Shown: positions 1 through 8,441 of the stretch, piece after piece
How positions within the stretch are numbered: position 1 is the first letter of the stretch
Layout of the letters: each line of letters opens with the position of its first letter
Assembly (NCBI GenBank): GCA_014324045.1
Contig: JACOMY010000027.1
Span: forward strand, 1 to 49,969
Direction of reading: 5' to 3'
DNA length: 49,969 nt
DNA from: Rhodospirillales bacterium
GTDB lineage: Bacteria; Pseudomonadota; Alphaproteobacteria; Kiloniellales; JACOMY01
The notes under the pieces: model-generated
What the model saw: only the letters and a program-made list of their open reading frames with translations
Databases searched by the model: none
What the model was told of the DNA's origin: nothing
Made by a program: the position numbers and the translations under genes

Positions 1-21
1 AGGGATCCTCGCGAAAAAGTC

Positions 22-30
22 TGTGGATAA
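22..30 (-). promoter_or_regulatory. single perfect DnaA-box-like 9-mer
   Basis: The minus strand reads TTATCCACA, the exact consensus DnaA box. Only one copy was noticed, with no AT-rich unwinding stretch or dnaA/hemE/parAB neighbours, so a replication origin cannot be claimed. It could be a DnaA titration or regulatory site, or chance. Confidence 0.3.
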
Positions 31-71
31 CTCACAAAAATGTGATCTGCCTTGCCGATTAGGCCGCTCCA

Positions 72-210
72 GCGGCGGCAGGGGTTGTGCTAAGGCCGTT
101 GCAAGCTGCTGGCACGGGACTTGCAGTGCCCTTGCTGCTTGCCGGACTTGATCTTGCACACGGCGGGGCCGCCGTTCGGGAAAGCGGCAGCGGGAGCCGG
201 TTCGCCGCCG
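72..210 (-). repeat. inverted copy of the dispersed GC-rich repeat found at 46.7-46.9 and 48.4-48.8 kb
   Basis: Read on the minus strand, this stretch matches by eye the intergenic DNA downstream of the barrel-protein genes. Shared blocks include the GCAGGGGTT start, the TTGCAAGCTGC-GGCAC-GG-CTTGCA core and a GGGAAAGCGGCAGCGG block. It lies about 46 kb from its relatives and in the opposite orientation. Many TGCAAG/CTTGCA words give it a REP-like, hairpin-rich character. No coding sense was found: overlapping reading frames on both strands look like shadows of GC-rich DNA. Confidence 0.55.
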
Positions 211-1327
211 GCAAGCTGCAAGCCGGCGACTCGCCCGCTTGCGCCGGCCTTGGCGAAGGCTTGACCCTGTTCCGCCGGGATCGGTGAGATCTGGCGGCGG
301 CTGGATTTCAAGCCCCGGCCCGGCGCCATCGCCGGGGTTTTGCCGGCGAACTACCGGCGAAGATCGGCCAGGTAGAGGCCCGGATGGCGGCAGCGGCGCC
401 ACCGGCCGGATCACAGCAAGCGTCCTTGCCGCCCGCCGTCCTGTCCGCCGTCTTGTCCGGGGGGCGGCTTGCGGCTCTCGGCCGATTGGCCTTTCGCCGC
501 CCGCGGCGGACTACCGGCCGGCACCGCCGGCAATCCGAACCGGTAACGGACGATCGCGAAGCGCCCCTGCAAGGACATTGCACGGCCCTTGCAGGCACCC
601 TGCAACGTCCTTCCGGCAAAACGAGGGGGGTGGAGCCCGGATTTTCCAAGCCTTACGCGCCCCTCGAAAAGTGACCTCCAAACCGCTTTTCAGACGCTTC
701 CGCACCCCTGAAACCGCCCGATTTCAAAAGACTTTTGTCACCCTACAGCTCACCGGACCGATCGACGCCCGGCTCAATCCCGGAGGCGGCGCATAGTGTC
801 GGCCGAGGCTCTGGAGTGAGAGGCGACGATCTGGCGCTCGAGCGGGCAATCCGGCATCACGCAAATGCGGCAGTACGGGTTGGGTGGCGATGCGGCTTAT
901 CGCCGGCCCGGCGGGACCTCCTTCGCGGCGCTCTTCGCCGCTCTCTGGGCGGCCACGACCATCCGCAATATCAGCCGATGCCGGGCCTGCCGGAACTGCA
1001 GGCGGTGTCGAACGGCTACCCGGTCCAGACCCGCCACACCGATTACCGTTGGCGGATCCCGCCGGATTATTGTGGCGCGCTACAGATAGCCGCCAGCCCG
1101 CCGCCCGGGAAGGGAGGGGGCCTTAGAGATCTGGTAGTGCAGGCATTAAGAACCGGAGGCTTTGCAGTAACAAGGTTGCTGCGCGTGTCCTGAAGGGAGC
1201 AGACGACCGTCCCACCCTTGCCTTGACCGGAGCATTCCTTGGAAAAATGCTTCCTAGCGCGAAGGCAACAGCGAAGAACGCACCGAGTGAGGTGCTGTTT
1301 CCGGTCGTCCTTCAGGTCTTGATGTCC
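211..1327. other. gene-poor GC-rich region
   Basis: Several open frames overlap here on both strands, but none shows a recognisable domain, a ribosome binding site or a plausible protein composition (they are rich in Arg, Pro and Gly). The region contains a second cluster of TGCAAGG/CCTTGCA words at about 560-606 and the AAAAGACTTTT repeat at 679-743. I see no supported gene. Confidence 0.5.
679..743. repeat. AAAAGACTTTT palindromic repeat, tandem pair (second copy exact at 21756-21791)
   Basis: Positions 706-741 are identical to 21756-21791 (36 bp, from CCCTGAAACCGCCC to the end of CAAAAGACTTTTGTCAC). The segment just before (about 679-708) looks like a degenerate copy of the same unit: it also begins AAACCGC and ends with a cytosine run. 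The core CAAAAGACTTTTG is an odd-length palindrome that could form a short hairpin or bind a dimeric protein. Both copies lie in gene-free DNA. Confidence 0.6.
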
Positions 1328-1500
1328 GAACCACAGCCTTCTTCAGATGGCGGCACGATGCGGACCGGAGGGCGCATTGGGACGTGGTCTATGCGTCGGA
1401 AGCCTTCGAAGAATTCGCCCTACTCTTCCGGCCCCTGGTGTTGATGAGTCGGGAAAACAAGTTGGTACTGCTGTCCCATGGGGCCGGACGCCCTGACCTG
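1328..1500 (-). pseudogene. possible remnant of an unidentified gene
   Basis: On the minus strand, one frame reads as plausible protein (GEFFEGFRRIDHVPMRPPV continuing to a TGA near 1328). It is broken by an in-frame TAG near 1413 and has no start codon or recognised family. It lies just downstream of the Lrp/AsnC-type gene. It could be a decayed 3' end of a coding region or a chance frame; confidence is low. Confidence 0.15.
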
Positions 1501-1511
1501 CGAAGACCGCT

Positions 1512-1754
1512 TCAGGCAAAGGCCTTGTATGCAATTAAAGTGAAGGTATCGCGAATGCCGGCCAGGCGCTGGATTTCTTCGGTCACGAAGCGGCCGCTGT
1601 CGGTTCCGTCTTCCAGGTAGCACTTCACCAGGAGGTCGTACTGGCCGGAGATGGAATGCACTTCCGAGACCTTCTCGACGTCTTGCACCAGGCAATCCGC
1701 CACCTTATAGGCCTCGCCCAAAGCGCACTTCACCATGACGAAGATAGTTTGCAT
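1512..1754 (-). CDS. stand-alone Lrp/AsnC ligand-binding (RAM) domain protein
   Basis: This 80-residue protein is one alpha-beta Lrp/AsnC C-terminal ligand-binding domain with no helix-turn-helix. Typical features are the MVKCALGEAYKVADCL start, the EVHSISGQYDLLVKCYLED segment and a final IRDTFTLIAYKAF strand. Stand-alone RAM proteins form dimers or higher oligomers and are thought to sense amino acids or modulate partner Lrp proteins; the ligand cannot be read from the sequence. It starts 12 bp after the helicase gene on the same strand, so the two are probably cotranscribed. Confidence 0.85.
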   Translation of the reverse strand: MQTIFVMVKCALGEAYKVADCLVQDVEKVSEVHSISGQYDLLVKCYLEDGTDSGRFVTEEIQRLAGIRDTFTLIAYKAFA

Positions 1755-1766
1755 GAGCGGAGCCCT

Positions 1767-3113
1767 CTAACGCTGGGCGACCCGCAAGGGGCGCAGCAGG
1801 AAGGCCGGCGTATGGTCGCCGAAGGAGGCCGTGGGATTGTGCGGCTCGTTCGAAGGCTGGATCTGTGTGCTGCCGCTGTGTCGGCTGTTGCCGGAGCGGC
1901 GGCGGCTGTGTGATGATGACGGGCCGCTGTTCGTGTTGGCTACTGCTGGCGGCGCGCTGTCCTCGGCGCGAGTCTCGACCTCCGGAAGCTGCACTTCCCT
2001 AAGCTCTTCCTCGATCAGCTTCAGCAGGTTGGCATAGCTGCGTGCGTCGGCCTTGGTCACGAGTGTGAAGGCCTTGCCCTGACGGCCGGCCCGGCCGGTA
2101 CGGCCGATACGGTGGACATAGTCCTCCGGACGGCTGGGGACATCGTAGTTATAGACGTGGCTCACCGAGGGGATGTCGAGGCCGCGCGCGGCCACGTCGG
2201 AACAGACCATCAGCCTTACCTTGCCGTCGCGGAAGCTCTCGAGCGTTTCGGTGCGCGCCGGCTGGCTCATGTCGCCATGCAGCGCCTTGGCATCGTAGCC
2301 GTGGCGTTCCAGCGAGCGCTGCAGGGTGGAAACGTCGCGCTTGCGGTTGCAAAAGACCAGCGCACTCTGCGGCTCATCCAGATTAAGCAGGGTGCGCAGG
2401 GCTTCGCGCTTGCGGTAGGTCTCAACGCCGCAGCGCAGGATCGCCTGCTCAATGGTGTCGGCAGTACGCGCCGGCCGCGAGACCGCAACTTCTTTAGGGT
2501 TGCTTAGGAAGCGGTCGGCCAGACGGCGGATCTCTGGCGGCATGGTGGCTGAGAAGAAGAGGGTCTGGCGCAGTGGCGGCAGGCGGCCGACAATGGTTTC
2601 GATATCGGGGATAAACCCCATGTCGAGCATACGGTCGGCCTCGTCGATCACCAGGATCTTGACGTTGGCCAAGATGATCTTGCCGCGTTGGATCAAATCG
2701 ATCAGGCGACCCGGCGTGGCGATGAGCACGTCGACGCCACGCTCCAGCTTGCGCTCTTGGTCGGTCAGTGAGGTGCCACCCGTCAGCAGTGCCATGGTCA
2801 GCTTGTGATTGATGCCATATTTCTGGAAGCTCTCGCCGACCTGCGCGGCCAGCTCGCGCGTGGGCTCCAGGATGAGGGAGCGGGGCATGCGCGCCCGGGC
2901 GCGCCCGTCGGCCAGCATGTCGATCAGCGGTAGGGTAAAGCCGGCCGTCTTGCCGGTTCCGGTTTGTGCACAGCCGAGCAGGTCCCGGCCCATCTGCACA
3001 TAGGGTATGGCTTTTTCTTGAATGGGGGTGGGCTGGCTGTAGCCAGCCTTACTTACGGAATCGAGCAATGCATCGCTCAGGCCCAGGTCTGTGAAGGTCG
3101 TCGGTGCGCTCAA
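1767..3113 (-). CDS. DEAD-box ATP-dependent RNA helicase, RhlE-like
   Basis: This is an RNA-unwinding ATPase of the RhlE/DeaD type, with roles in ribosome assembly or mRNA turnover. Motifs in order: Q motif (GYSQPTPIQ), Walker A AQTGTGKT at residues 49-56, PTREL, TPGR, DEAD at 157-160, SAT at 188-190, then the second RecA lobe with ARGLD and HRIGRTGR at about 334-341. The last 70 residues are a low-complexity Ser/Arg/Asn tail of the usual RNA-binding kind. The start is uncertain: TTG at 3113 follows a GGAAAAG ribosome site and gives a family-like N-terminus, while an in-frame TTG at 3134 would add seven residues. The RAM protein follows immediately. Confidence 0.92.
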   Translation of the reverse strand: MSAPTTFTDLGLSDALLDSVSKAGYSQPTPIQEKAIPYVQMGRDLLGCAQTGTGKTAGFTLPLIDMLADGRARARMPRSLILEPTRELAAQVGESFQKYGINHKLTMALLTGGTSLTDQERKLERGVDVLIATPGRLIDLIQRGKIILANVKILVIDEADRMLDMGFIPDIETIVGRLPPLRQTLFFSATMPPEIRRLADRFLSNPKEVAVSRPARTADTIEQAILRCGVETYRKREALRTLLNLDEPQSALVFCNRKRDVSTLQRSLERHGYDAKALHGDMSQPARTETLESFRDGKVRLMVCSDVAARGLDIPSVSHVYNYDVPSRPEDYVHRIGRTGRAGRQGKAFTLVTKADARSYANLLKLIEEELREVQLPEVETRAEDSAPPAVANTNSGPSSSHSRRRSGNSRHSGSTQIQPSNEPHNPTASFGDHTPAFLLRPLRVAQR

Positions 3114-3134
3114 AGCGCTTTTCCAATCTCTCAA

Positions 3135-3485
3135 TTGTTGAAACTACGATTCGTCGGTGCCGTTACAGGGGCGCCCACATTACAATAAGCCTCGAATCTA
3201 TCGATTGCAGGCTATAGCGCCGACCGCGTTTGGCGCTTGTTCTCGCAACATATGGAAAAGTCAAGTGGGCGAGTCAAGAGCGGCGCTGTAACGCCACAGC
3301 TGTGGCGTTCTTCCCATGCAAGGGACAGAACCTTGTTGCGTCCCTAGAGATTAGGTCGTCGGCTGGAAATTTCTAGTCTCGATCGCACAGATCGCGGTCA
3401 AGGTTTCGACTTGCGAAGAGCGCTGAGCCCACCTGAGCGAAGAAGCGCCCCGGAAGATGGCCCGGAGATGGATAGTCCACGCCGT
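3135..3485. other. intergenic region upstream of the helicase
   Basis: No gene is supported here. It presumably holds the helicase promoter and includes the 20-bp palindrome at 3290-3309. Confidence 0.4.
3290..3309. promoter_or_regulatory. perfect 20-bp palindrome, possible operator
   Basis: AACGCCACAGCTGTGGCGTT is exactly self-complementary without a loop. It lies about 180 bp upstream of the helicase start. The lack of loop and T-tract argues against a terminator and fits a site for a dimeric regulator, but the protein is unknown. Confidence 0.35.
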
Positions 3486-3680
3486 TCAGCTTGCCGATCC
3501 GAAAAATACCCGTGGTGGTGCTGCAGGCCGCAGCACTGAGAGGGCGTCGATTGTGTTGTAGTCCTTGGCGAGTTGGCTCTCGCTTAGGGTGATGTGGATC
3601 TTGCCGTGGCAGAGGCGATGCAGAGCGACAGCCTCGCCGCCGCCGTGGCTTCTCCGGAACCGGATGACGCAGCTTGGCAC
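3486..3680 (-). pseudogene. HNH-endonuclease-family remnant
   Basis: The frame contains LHRLCHGKIH followed by LSESQLAKDYNTIDAL. This matches the C-terminal half of small HNH-type proteins of the LHxxCHxxIHxxxSExELAxxYxTxExLR pattern (from memory of the family). The N-terminal zinc-binding CxxC and HH motifs are missing, and the end (after DALSVL) runs into unrelated sequence where the family would continue with a WV-rich helix. The most likely reading is a truncated, frameshifted relic. A short functional protein is less likely. Confidence 0.45.
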
Positions 3681-3747
3681 TGCCAGGCGGCACCGGCTAG
3701 CCGCACAGAGCGCAGTGCGGCAGGTCCGATGCCTGGTCCATTGCCGC

Positions 3748-4137
3748 CTAGTCGAGGACCGCGTAGCCGCGACCGCGCAGGCAGTTGCGGATTATGGACC
3801 GCTCGTCGCTCACGCCGGAGATGGCGCCGCCAGCTGCGCCCGTGGCGCCGCCGATGCCAGCGCCGGCGGCCGCCCCGGTACCGGCGCCGCCGCCCAGGAT
3901 GGCGCCACCGATGGCACCGACCGCGGCACCCAAAGCCGCACCGCCCAGACCGCCGACCACGGCATCCTCGGCTGCCGAGCCGCCTTGCTTAGCCAGTGCC
4001 CGGCATTCGCGCAGGTTCTGATCGTAGGCTTCCGAGGTGTTGTTGCTGACCCTGAAGTCTACCACGGGATCGTAGGCGTTAGCGCAGCCGGCTATGAGAG
4101 CGACTGCCAGAAAGGTTGCCGAAAGCTTCGTGTACAT
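3748..4137 (-). CDS. glycine-zipper lipoprotein
   Basis: This 129-residue envelope protein starts with a lipoprotein signal peptide and lipobox LIAGC (Cys at about 18). It is preceded by a good AGGAGA ribosome site. After a short helical segment comes a long glycine-zipper stretch (about 60-108) of GxxxG repeats such as GGLGGAALGAAVGAIGG, which would pack or insert as a membrane hairpin. The protein ends in the motif NCLRGRGYAVLD that recurs at the C-terminus of such lipoproteins. The precise function is unknown; related proteins contribute to outer-membrane integrity. It is encoded alone, downstream of parE on the same strand but separated by about 120 bp from its end. Confidence 0.8.
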   Translation of the reverse strand: MYTKLSATFLAVALIAGCANAYDPVVDFRVSNNTSEAYDQNLRECRALAKQGGSAAEDAVVGGLGGAALGAAVGAIGGAILGGGAGTGAAAGAGIGGATGAAGGAISGVSDERSIIRNCLRGRGYAVLD

Positions 4138-4261
4138 GCTTGTCTCCTTGTCGATCTAAGACCGCCCCTGACGAACCCGCCTTCACAATTACGTGCCTAC
4201 CTGGGCACTTTTATAACAGGATTGCGGTCTTTTGCGTCACTGTAGCGGTGTGGGGGGCACT

Positions 4262-6253
4262 TCATACATCCAAATCTCTGGCGAAGCGTGCATTCTCTTG
4301 AATGAAGGCGAAACGGCGTTCGGCCTTGCGCCCCATCAGGGCCTCGATGCGCGCTGCCGTGTCGCCGGTGACCTGCTCGGGTTCGGCGTCTTTCTCGCCG
4401 GCGACAACGACTCGCTGAAGCTTTCGATTGGCCGGATCCATGGTCGTGGTACGCAGCTGGGCCGCCGGCATTTCGCCCAAACCCTTGAAGCGGCTGATTT
4501 CGATCTTGCCGCGGCTGTCGAAGCCCTTGGCCAGCAATCGCTCCTTGTCGCCATCGTCCATGGCATAGAGTGTCTTCCCGCCTTGGGTGAGGCGATAGAG
4601 CGGCGGCTGCGCTAGGTAAAGGCGGCCGCTTTCGATCAGTCCCGGCATCTCACGCCAAAAGAAGGTCATCAATAGCGCTGCGATATGGGCGCCGTCGATG
4701 TCCGCGTCGGTCATCACGATGACCCGCCCGTATCGCAGCTTATCGAGTGAGCACTGCGCGCGCGTGCCGCAGCCCAGCGCCTGAGTCAGGTCGCTCAGTT
4801 CCCGGTTATCCTTGAGTTTCTCGGCCGAAGCGCTGGCGACGTTCAGGATCTTGCCGCGCAACGGCAGAACCGCTTGGATCTCGCGCTTGCGTGCTTGCTT
4901 GGCGGAGCCGCCGGCAGAATCACCCTCGACGATAAAGATTTCGGTGTCCTCGACTTTGGTGCTGCTGCAGTCCGCCAGCTTCCCCGGTAAGCGTAGCCGG
5001 CGGCTGGTTGCGGTTTTGCGGGCCTGCTCCTTCTGCTGGCGGCGGCGTTGGCGTTCCTCGGCGTGTTCGATAGCATGGTCGAGCAGGGCGCGTGCGCGTT
5101 CCGGTTCGGCGGCAAGCCAGTGTTCGAAGTGGTCCTTCAGCACGCCTTCGACCATGCGTTGGGCACGCGCAGTGACCAGCTTCTCCTTGGTCTGCCCCTG
5201 GAACTGCGGGTCCTTGATGAAGATCGAGAGATAGACGATGGAGCCCGAGACCAGATCCTCGGCGGTGACGATGCCGGCCTTTTTTTGGCCTAACAATTCT
5301 CCGTAGGCCTTGAGGCCGCGCAGCAGCCCTTGACGAAGCCCGGACTCGTGCGTGCCGCCCTCCGGCGTCGGGACCGTGTTGCAGTAGGTGTGGATCTGGC
5401 CTTCCTCGTCCAGCGGCCAGGCCAGCGCCCATTCCAATCGGTCCGCGCCTCCGCTGAGGGCCGCTTGCCCGGCGAAGGACATTGGGGTCACCAAACTGCG
5501 CGCGCCGACGACTTCTGCCAGGGAATCTGCCAGACCGTTGGGAAAATGCAGGCGCGCCTCCGCCGGGGTCTTGTCGTTGGCTGCCAAGAGGGCCTCCGGG
5601 CAGGACCAGCGAATCTCCACCCCGCGGAAGAGGTAGGCCTTGGAACGGGCCATGCGATAGAGGGGGGCAGGCTCCAGCCGGAGCGACTCGCCGAAGATCT
5701 CCCTATCGGGCACGAAGGAAATGGAAGTGCCGCGGCGGTTGGGAGCACCGCCGGCCCTTGTCAGCTTGCCCGTAGGATTGCCGCGCGCATAGCTCTGAGT
5801 CCAGAGCGTCTTCTCGCGGGCGACCTCGACCTTAAGTTCGCTGGCCAGCGCGTTCACGACCGACAGGCCCACGCCGTGCAAACCGCCAGCCGTGACGTAG
5901 GCCTTGTCGGAGAATTTTCCACCCGAATGTAGGGTCGTGAGAATGACCTCTAGCGCCGACTTGTCCGGAAACTTCGGATGGGGGTCGACCGGGATTCCGC
6001 GTCCGTTGTCGACGATGGTGATCCGGTTGCCGGCTTCCAGACGCAGTTCAATGCGGCTGGCATGACCGGCGACCGCCTCGTCCATGGCATTGTCCAGGAC
6101 TTCGGCGACCATGTGGTGCAGCGCCCGCTGATCGGTGCCGCCGATGTACATGCCCGGGCGGCGGCGTACCGGCTCCAGGCCTTCCAGCACCTCGATATCC
6201 TTGGCAGAGTAACCGGGCGGCGGTCGGTTGCCGTTCGAGAAGAGATCCGACAT
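4262..6253 (-). CDS. parE: DNA topoisomerase IV subunit B
   Basis: ParE is the ATPase subunit that, with ParC, decatenates sister chromosomes. The 663-residue length is normal. Visible features are the GHKL ATPase fold with the EVLDNAMDEAVAGHA helix and GRGIPVD loop, the YVTAGGLHGVGLSVVNAL ATP-lid, the transducer lysine region, and the Toprim domain with EGDSAGGSAKQ and DADIDGAHI acidic residues. The protein ends at FARDLDV. ParE is preferred over GyrB because it lacks the long insert seen in many GyrB proteins and begins with a ParE-like GYSAKDIEVLEGLEPVRRRP. parC is not in this window. The ribosome site before the ATG at 6253 is weak. Transcription diverges from the thioesterase gene. Confidence 0.95.
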   Translation of the reverse strand: MSDLFSNGNRPPPGYSAKDIEVLEGLEPVRRRPGMYIGGTDQRALHHMVAEVLDNAMDEAVAGHASRIELRLEAGNRITIVDNGRGIPVDPHPKFPDKSALEVILTTLHSGGKFSDKAYVTAGGLHGVGLSVVNALASELKVEVAREKTLWTQSYARGNPTGKLTRAGGAPNRRGTSISFVPDREIFGESLRLEPAPLYRMARSKAYLFRGVEIRWSCPEALLAANDKTPAEARLHFPNGLADSLAEVVGARSLVTPMSFAGQAALSGGADRLEWALAWPLDEEGQIHTYCNTVPTPEGGTHESGLRQGLLRGLKAYGELLGQKKAGIVTAEDLVSGSIVYLSIFIKDPQFQGQTKEKLVTARAQRMVEGVLKDHFEHWLAAEPERARALLDHAIEHAEERQRRRQQKEQARKTATSRRLRLPGKLADCSSTKVEDTEIFIVEGDSAGGSAKQARKREIQAVLPLRGKILNVASASAEKLKDNRELSDLTQALGCGTRAQCSLDKLRYGRVIVMTDADIDGAHIAALLMTFFWREMPGLIESGRLYLAQPPLYRLTQGGKTLYAMDDGDKERLLAKGFDSRGKIEISRFKGLGEMPAAQLRTTTMDPANRKLQRVVVAGEKDAEPEQVTGDTAARIEALMGRKAERRFAFIQENARFARDLDV

Positions 6254-6381
6254 GTTGCCAGACCTATCGAATGGCCTTGGAGCCTGGCAAGCGCGGTCCG
6301 GCTGTGATAACGAAGCGTGAAGTCACAATCGTGATCAACCGTGGGGGCCCGGTCGTTGGGGACAGCCAGGAGGAAGCGCCC

Positions 6382-6804
6382 GTGAACAGCAAATCGCCAC
6401 CGAACGAGGAGCCCGCGCTCAGGACCTTGGCGATGCCGGCCGATGCAAACTGGTTCGGGGACATCTTCGGCGGTTGGGTGCTGGCGCAGATGGACCTGGC
6501 GGGCGGTGTGCCGGCTATTCGCCGGGCCGGCGGTCGTGTTGTGACGGTTGCCGTCCAAGCCATGCGCTTCCACCAGCCGATCGCCGTCGGCGACCTGGTC
6601 ACCTGCTTCGCCAAGGTCGTGGGCACCGGACGTACCTCCATGCATATCAGGATCGAAACCTGGGTCATGCGCCATCGCAACGGCGAAGAGGTCATGGTGA
6701 CCGAGGGTACCTTCGTTTATGTCGCCGTTGACGATAAAGGGGTCCCGCGCCCCTTACCGCCTGCGCAATCCCCCACGCAATCCCCCATCGACAGCTCTGG
6801 GTAG
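6382..6804 (+). CDS. acyl-CoA thioesterase, YciA/hotdog family
   Basis: This enzyme hydrolyses acyl-CoA thioesters to free acids and CoA. The chosen GTG start at 6382 is preceded by CAGGAGGAAG with good spacing and gives a 140-residue protein close to the usual family length; an upstream ATG at 6271 would add an atypical tail. Hotdog-fold signatures are LRTLAMPADANWFGDIFGG, in which the aspartate is the likely catalytic residue, and the long helix GWVLAQMDLAGG. They are followed by strands ending TEGTFVYVAVD. It is divergent from parE, and its stop lies 4 bp before the start of the GST gene, so translational coupling is likely. Confidence 0.88.
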   Translation: MNSKSPPNEEPALRTLAMPADANWFGDIFGGWVLAQMDLAGGVPAIRRAGGRVVTVAVQAMRFHQPIAVGDLVTCFAKVVGTGRTSMHIRIETWVMRHRNGEEVMVTEGTFVYVAVDDKGVPRPLPPAQSPTQSPIDSSG

Positions 6805-6808
6805 CCGA

Positions 6809-7444
6809 ATGATCGAGCTTTTCACCGCCGACACGCCGCACGGCCTGCGCGCCAGCTTAATTCTCGAAGAATGCGGCCTGGACTACAAGATCAAGTTCAT
6901 CGACCTGATGAAAGGCGAACAGCACGATCCGAAGTTTCTGGCGATCAATCCGCGCGGTCAGATTCCGGTGGTCGTGGACACGCAAGAGCCGGACGGCCCG
7001 ACGCTGACCCTGGCACAATCCTCGGCCATTATCCTGCACTATGCGATCACCCAAAACGTCCTCTGGCCGGCAGATCCGACAGAACAGGCCTCGGCTCTGC
7101 AGTGGCTGATGCAGGCCACCAGCGACATGTCCAGCACGGCCAGCGTCATCTACACACTCCGGAACCTTGTGCCTGAGCATTGGCAAAGCACCGGCGAAAT
7201 CTTCATGGATCGTGTGGAGGCTAACTTCAGCTACCTGGAAGGCCGGTTGAGCGAGGCGGCCTATCTTGCAGGGCCCCTATCGGTTGCCGATCTGGCGCTC
7301 TATCCGATCGTGTGCTGGTGCAGGAACATGATTGAAGACTTGGACAGCTTCGCTGCGATCGAGGATTGGGCCGAGCGCATGGCCGACCGTCCGGCAGTGC
7401 AGCGGGCCGTTGCGTCCTATGAGGGCGCTGCCGGCAAGCAATAA
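6809..7444 (+). CDS. glutathione S-transferase family protein, YfcG/Ure2p-like
   Basis: This 211-residue protein has an N-terminal thioredoxin-fold GST domain (MIELFTADTPHGLRASLILEECGLDYK, then NPRGQIPVV with the cis-proline, and QSSAIILHYA for glutathione binding) and an all-helical C-terminal domain with LSVADLALYPIVCW. The Thr/Asn-type N-terminus suggests the Nu/YfcG-like group, with disulfide-reductase or GSH-dependent activity, though the substrate is unknown. It is translated from ATG 6809, four bases after the thioesterase stop, so the two form one transcription unit. Confidence 0.88.
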   Translation: MIELFTADTPHGLRASLILEECGLDYKIKFIDLMKGEQHDPKFLAINPRGQIPVVVDTQEPDGPTLTLAQSSAIILHYAITQNVLWPADPTEQASALQWLMQATSDMSSTASVIYTLRNLVPEHWQSTGEIFMDRVEANFSYLEGRLSEAAYLAGPLSVADLALYPIVCWCRNMIEDLDSFAAIEDWAERMADRPAVQRAVASYEGAAGKQ

Positions 7445-7491
7445 TCTTCCCAATGTCCACTCTTTCTAAACTGCCTGTCGCTCAGTGTCTG

Positions 7492-8019
7492 TCATTCTTG
7501 GCCGTTCCCTGAGCGAAGACGCTTTTCCATCATTGCCACCCGCTTGCCGTCTGCCGGGTTGATGCGGCTGGTAAGAACGCGAAAACCAAGCGCCTTGTGG
7601 AAGGCGAGAGAGACCGGATTGGGCGGCACCTCGTTCACCTCGCAGCAGAGGCGGGGAAGGGCTTGCTCTGCCGCCCAATCGGCAAAGGCGCTATAGAGGC
7701 GGCTACCCAAGCCTTGACCGCGTCCGGCGGCATCTACCATCACCCGATCGATGTAGGCGAAGGCCTCGTCCTGGGCATTGAACCAGGCATAGTTCGTGCT
7801 TTCGTAGTTCGAGCCTTTGGTAAAACCGACGAGGACCGCCAAGCGCTTGCCCGCGCGTTCCGCCAACTGGACCCAGGCAGCGTGTCGGACGAGGGTGGCA
7901 ATGGCCGCGTCGTCCAAGGGGTTCACGGCAGGGACGCAAGCTTCGTTCAACTGTGCCAGCCAAGAGCAATCTGCGTTGCCGAGTGGGCGCAGACGGATGC
8001 CATCGGTCGTCTCGTTCAT
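7492..8019 (-). CDS. GNAT-family N-acetyltransferase
   Basis: This 175-residue protein shows the GNAT fold: N-terminal IRLRPL strand, a central YIDRVMVDAAGRGQGLGSRLY with the acetyl-CoA-binding R/QxxGxG/A loop (GRGQGLGS), then LCCEVNEVPPNPVSLAFHKALGF, typical of the C-terminal beta-alpha part. The substrate is unknown; close relatives act on small amines or protein N-termini. ATG 8019 was chosen because the family motif begins right after it. The frame stays open to 8337 upstream, but that extension resembles no known domain. The gene converges with the GST gene. Confidence 0.82.
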   Translation of the reverse strand: MNETTDGIRLRPLGNADCSWLAQLNEACVPAVNPLDDAAIATLVRHAAWVQLAERAGKRLAVLVGFTKGSNYESTNYAWFNAQDEAFAYIDRVMVDAAGRGQGLGSRLYSAFADWAAEQALPRLCCEVNEVPPNPVSLAFHKALGFRVLTSRINPADGKRVAMMEKRLRSGNGQE

Positions 8020-8441
8020 GGCCGGTCTTCTAGACCGCCTTGCTCCCCTTTTGGCAAGAGCCTTGCCGTCCGGTCGCTCTTCCGGGCTCGGCCGCATGGA
8101 ATCGTAACTATTGCGACGGTTCCGGACGACCATGCCGGTCTCCTCGCAGCGAAAAGAAAAGCGAACGTCTTCGTCGGGGCGGTGTTGCCCCAACTTCAAC
8201 TTGGCGATCGATCCGGCTTGCTGCTGGCACGGTGCTAAGCTGTGGTAGGTGACCGACGGTGCCGAGTAATGGCAAAAACACATCCCAACGCAGATCTCGA
8301 TCGGCAGTTCGAACATGGTCAACCGGACAGCCGGCATTTGTCTTCATGCTGCTCTCGATCTATTCGCGTCGTCTGTAGAAGCGGATTGTGACAGCACGAT
8401 GACAAAATGCAGGGTCTGTAAGCGCCCTCTCCTGTGTCCAC
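8020..8441. other. gap of about 420 bp without a supported gene
   Basis: The in-frame upstream extension of the acetyltransferase occupies part of this gap on the minus strand and reads partly protein-like. It contains no recognised motif and no convincing start signal. Nothing else was identified. Confidence 0.35.

Noticed and set aside
22..30. DnaA box as sign of a replication origin
   Set aside because: Only one box, no AT-rich unwinding region and no origin-linked genes nearby.
87..329. Overlapping short frames on both strands at the left edge
   Set aside because: They lie inside the dispersed GC-rich repeat; their resemblance to frames at 48.3-48.8 kb reflects repeated DNA, not coding.
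735..1193. A 152-residue open frame with some protein-like stretches
   Set aside because: No ribosome site, no recognised family, and overlapping frames in the same GC-rich stretch are equally long.
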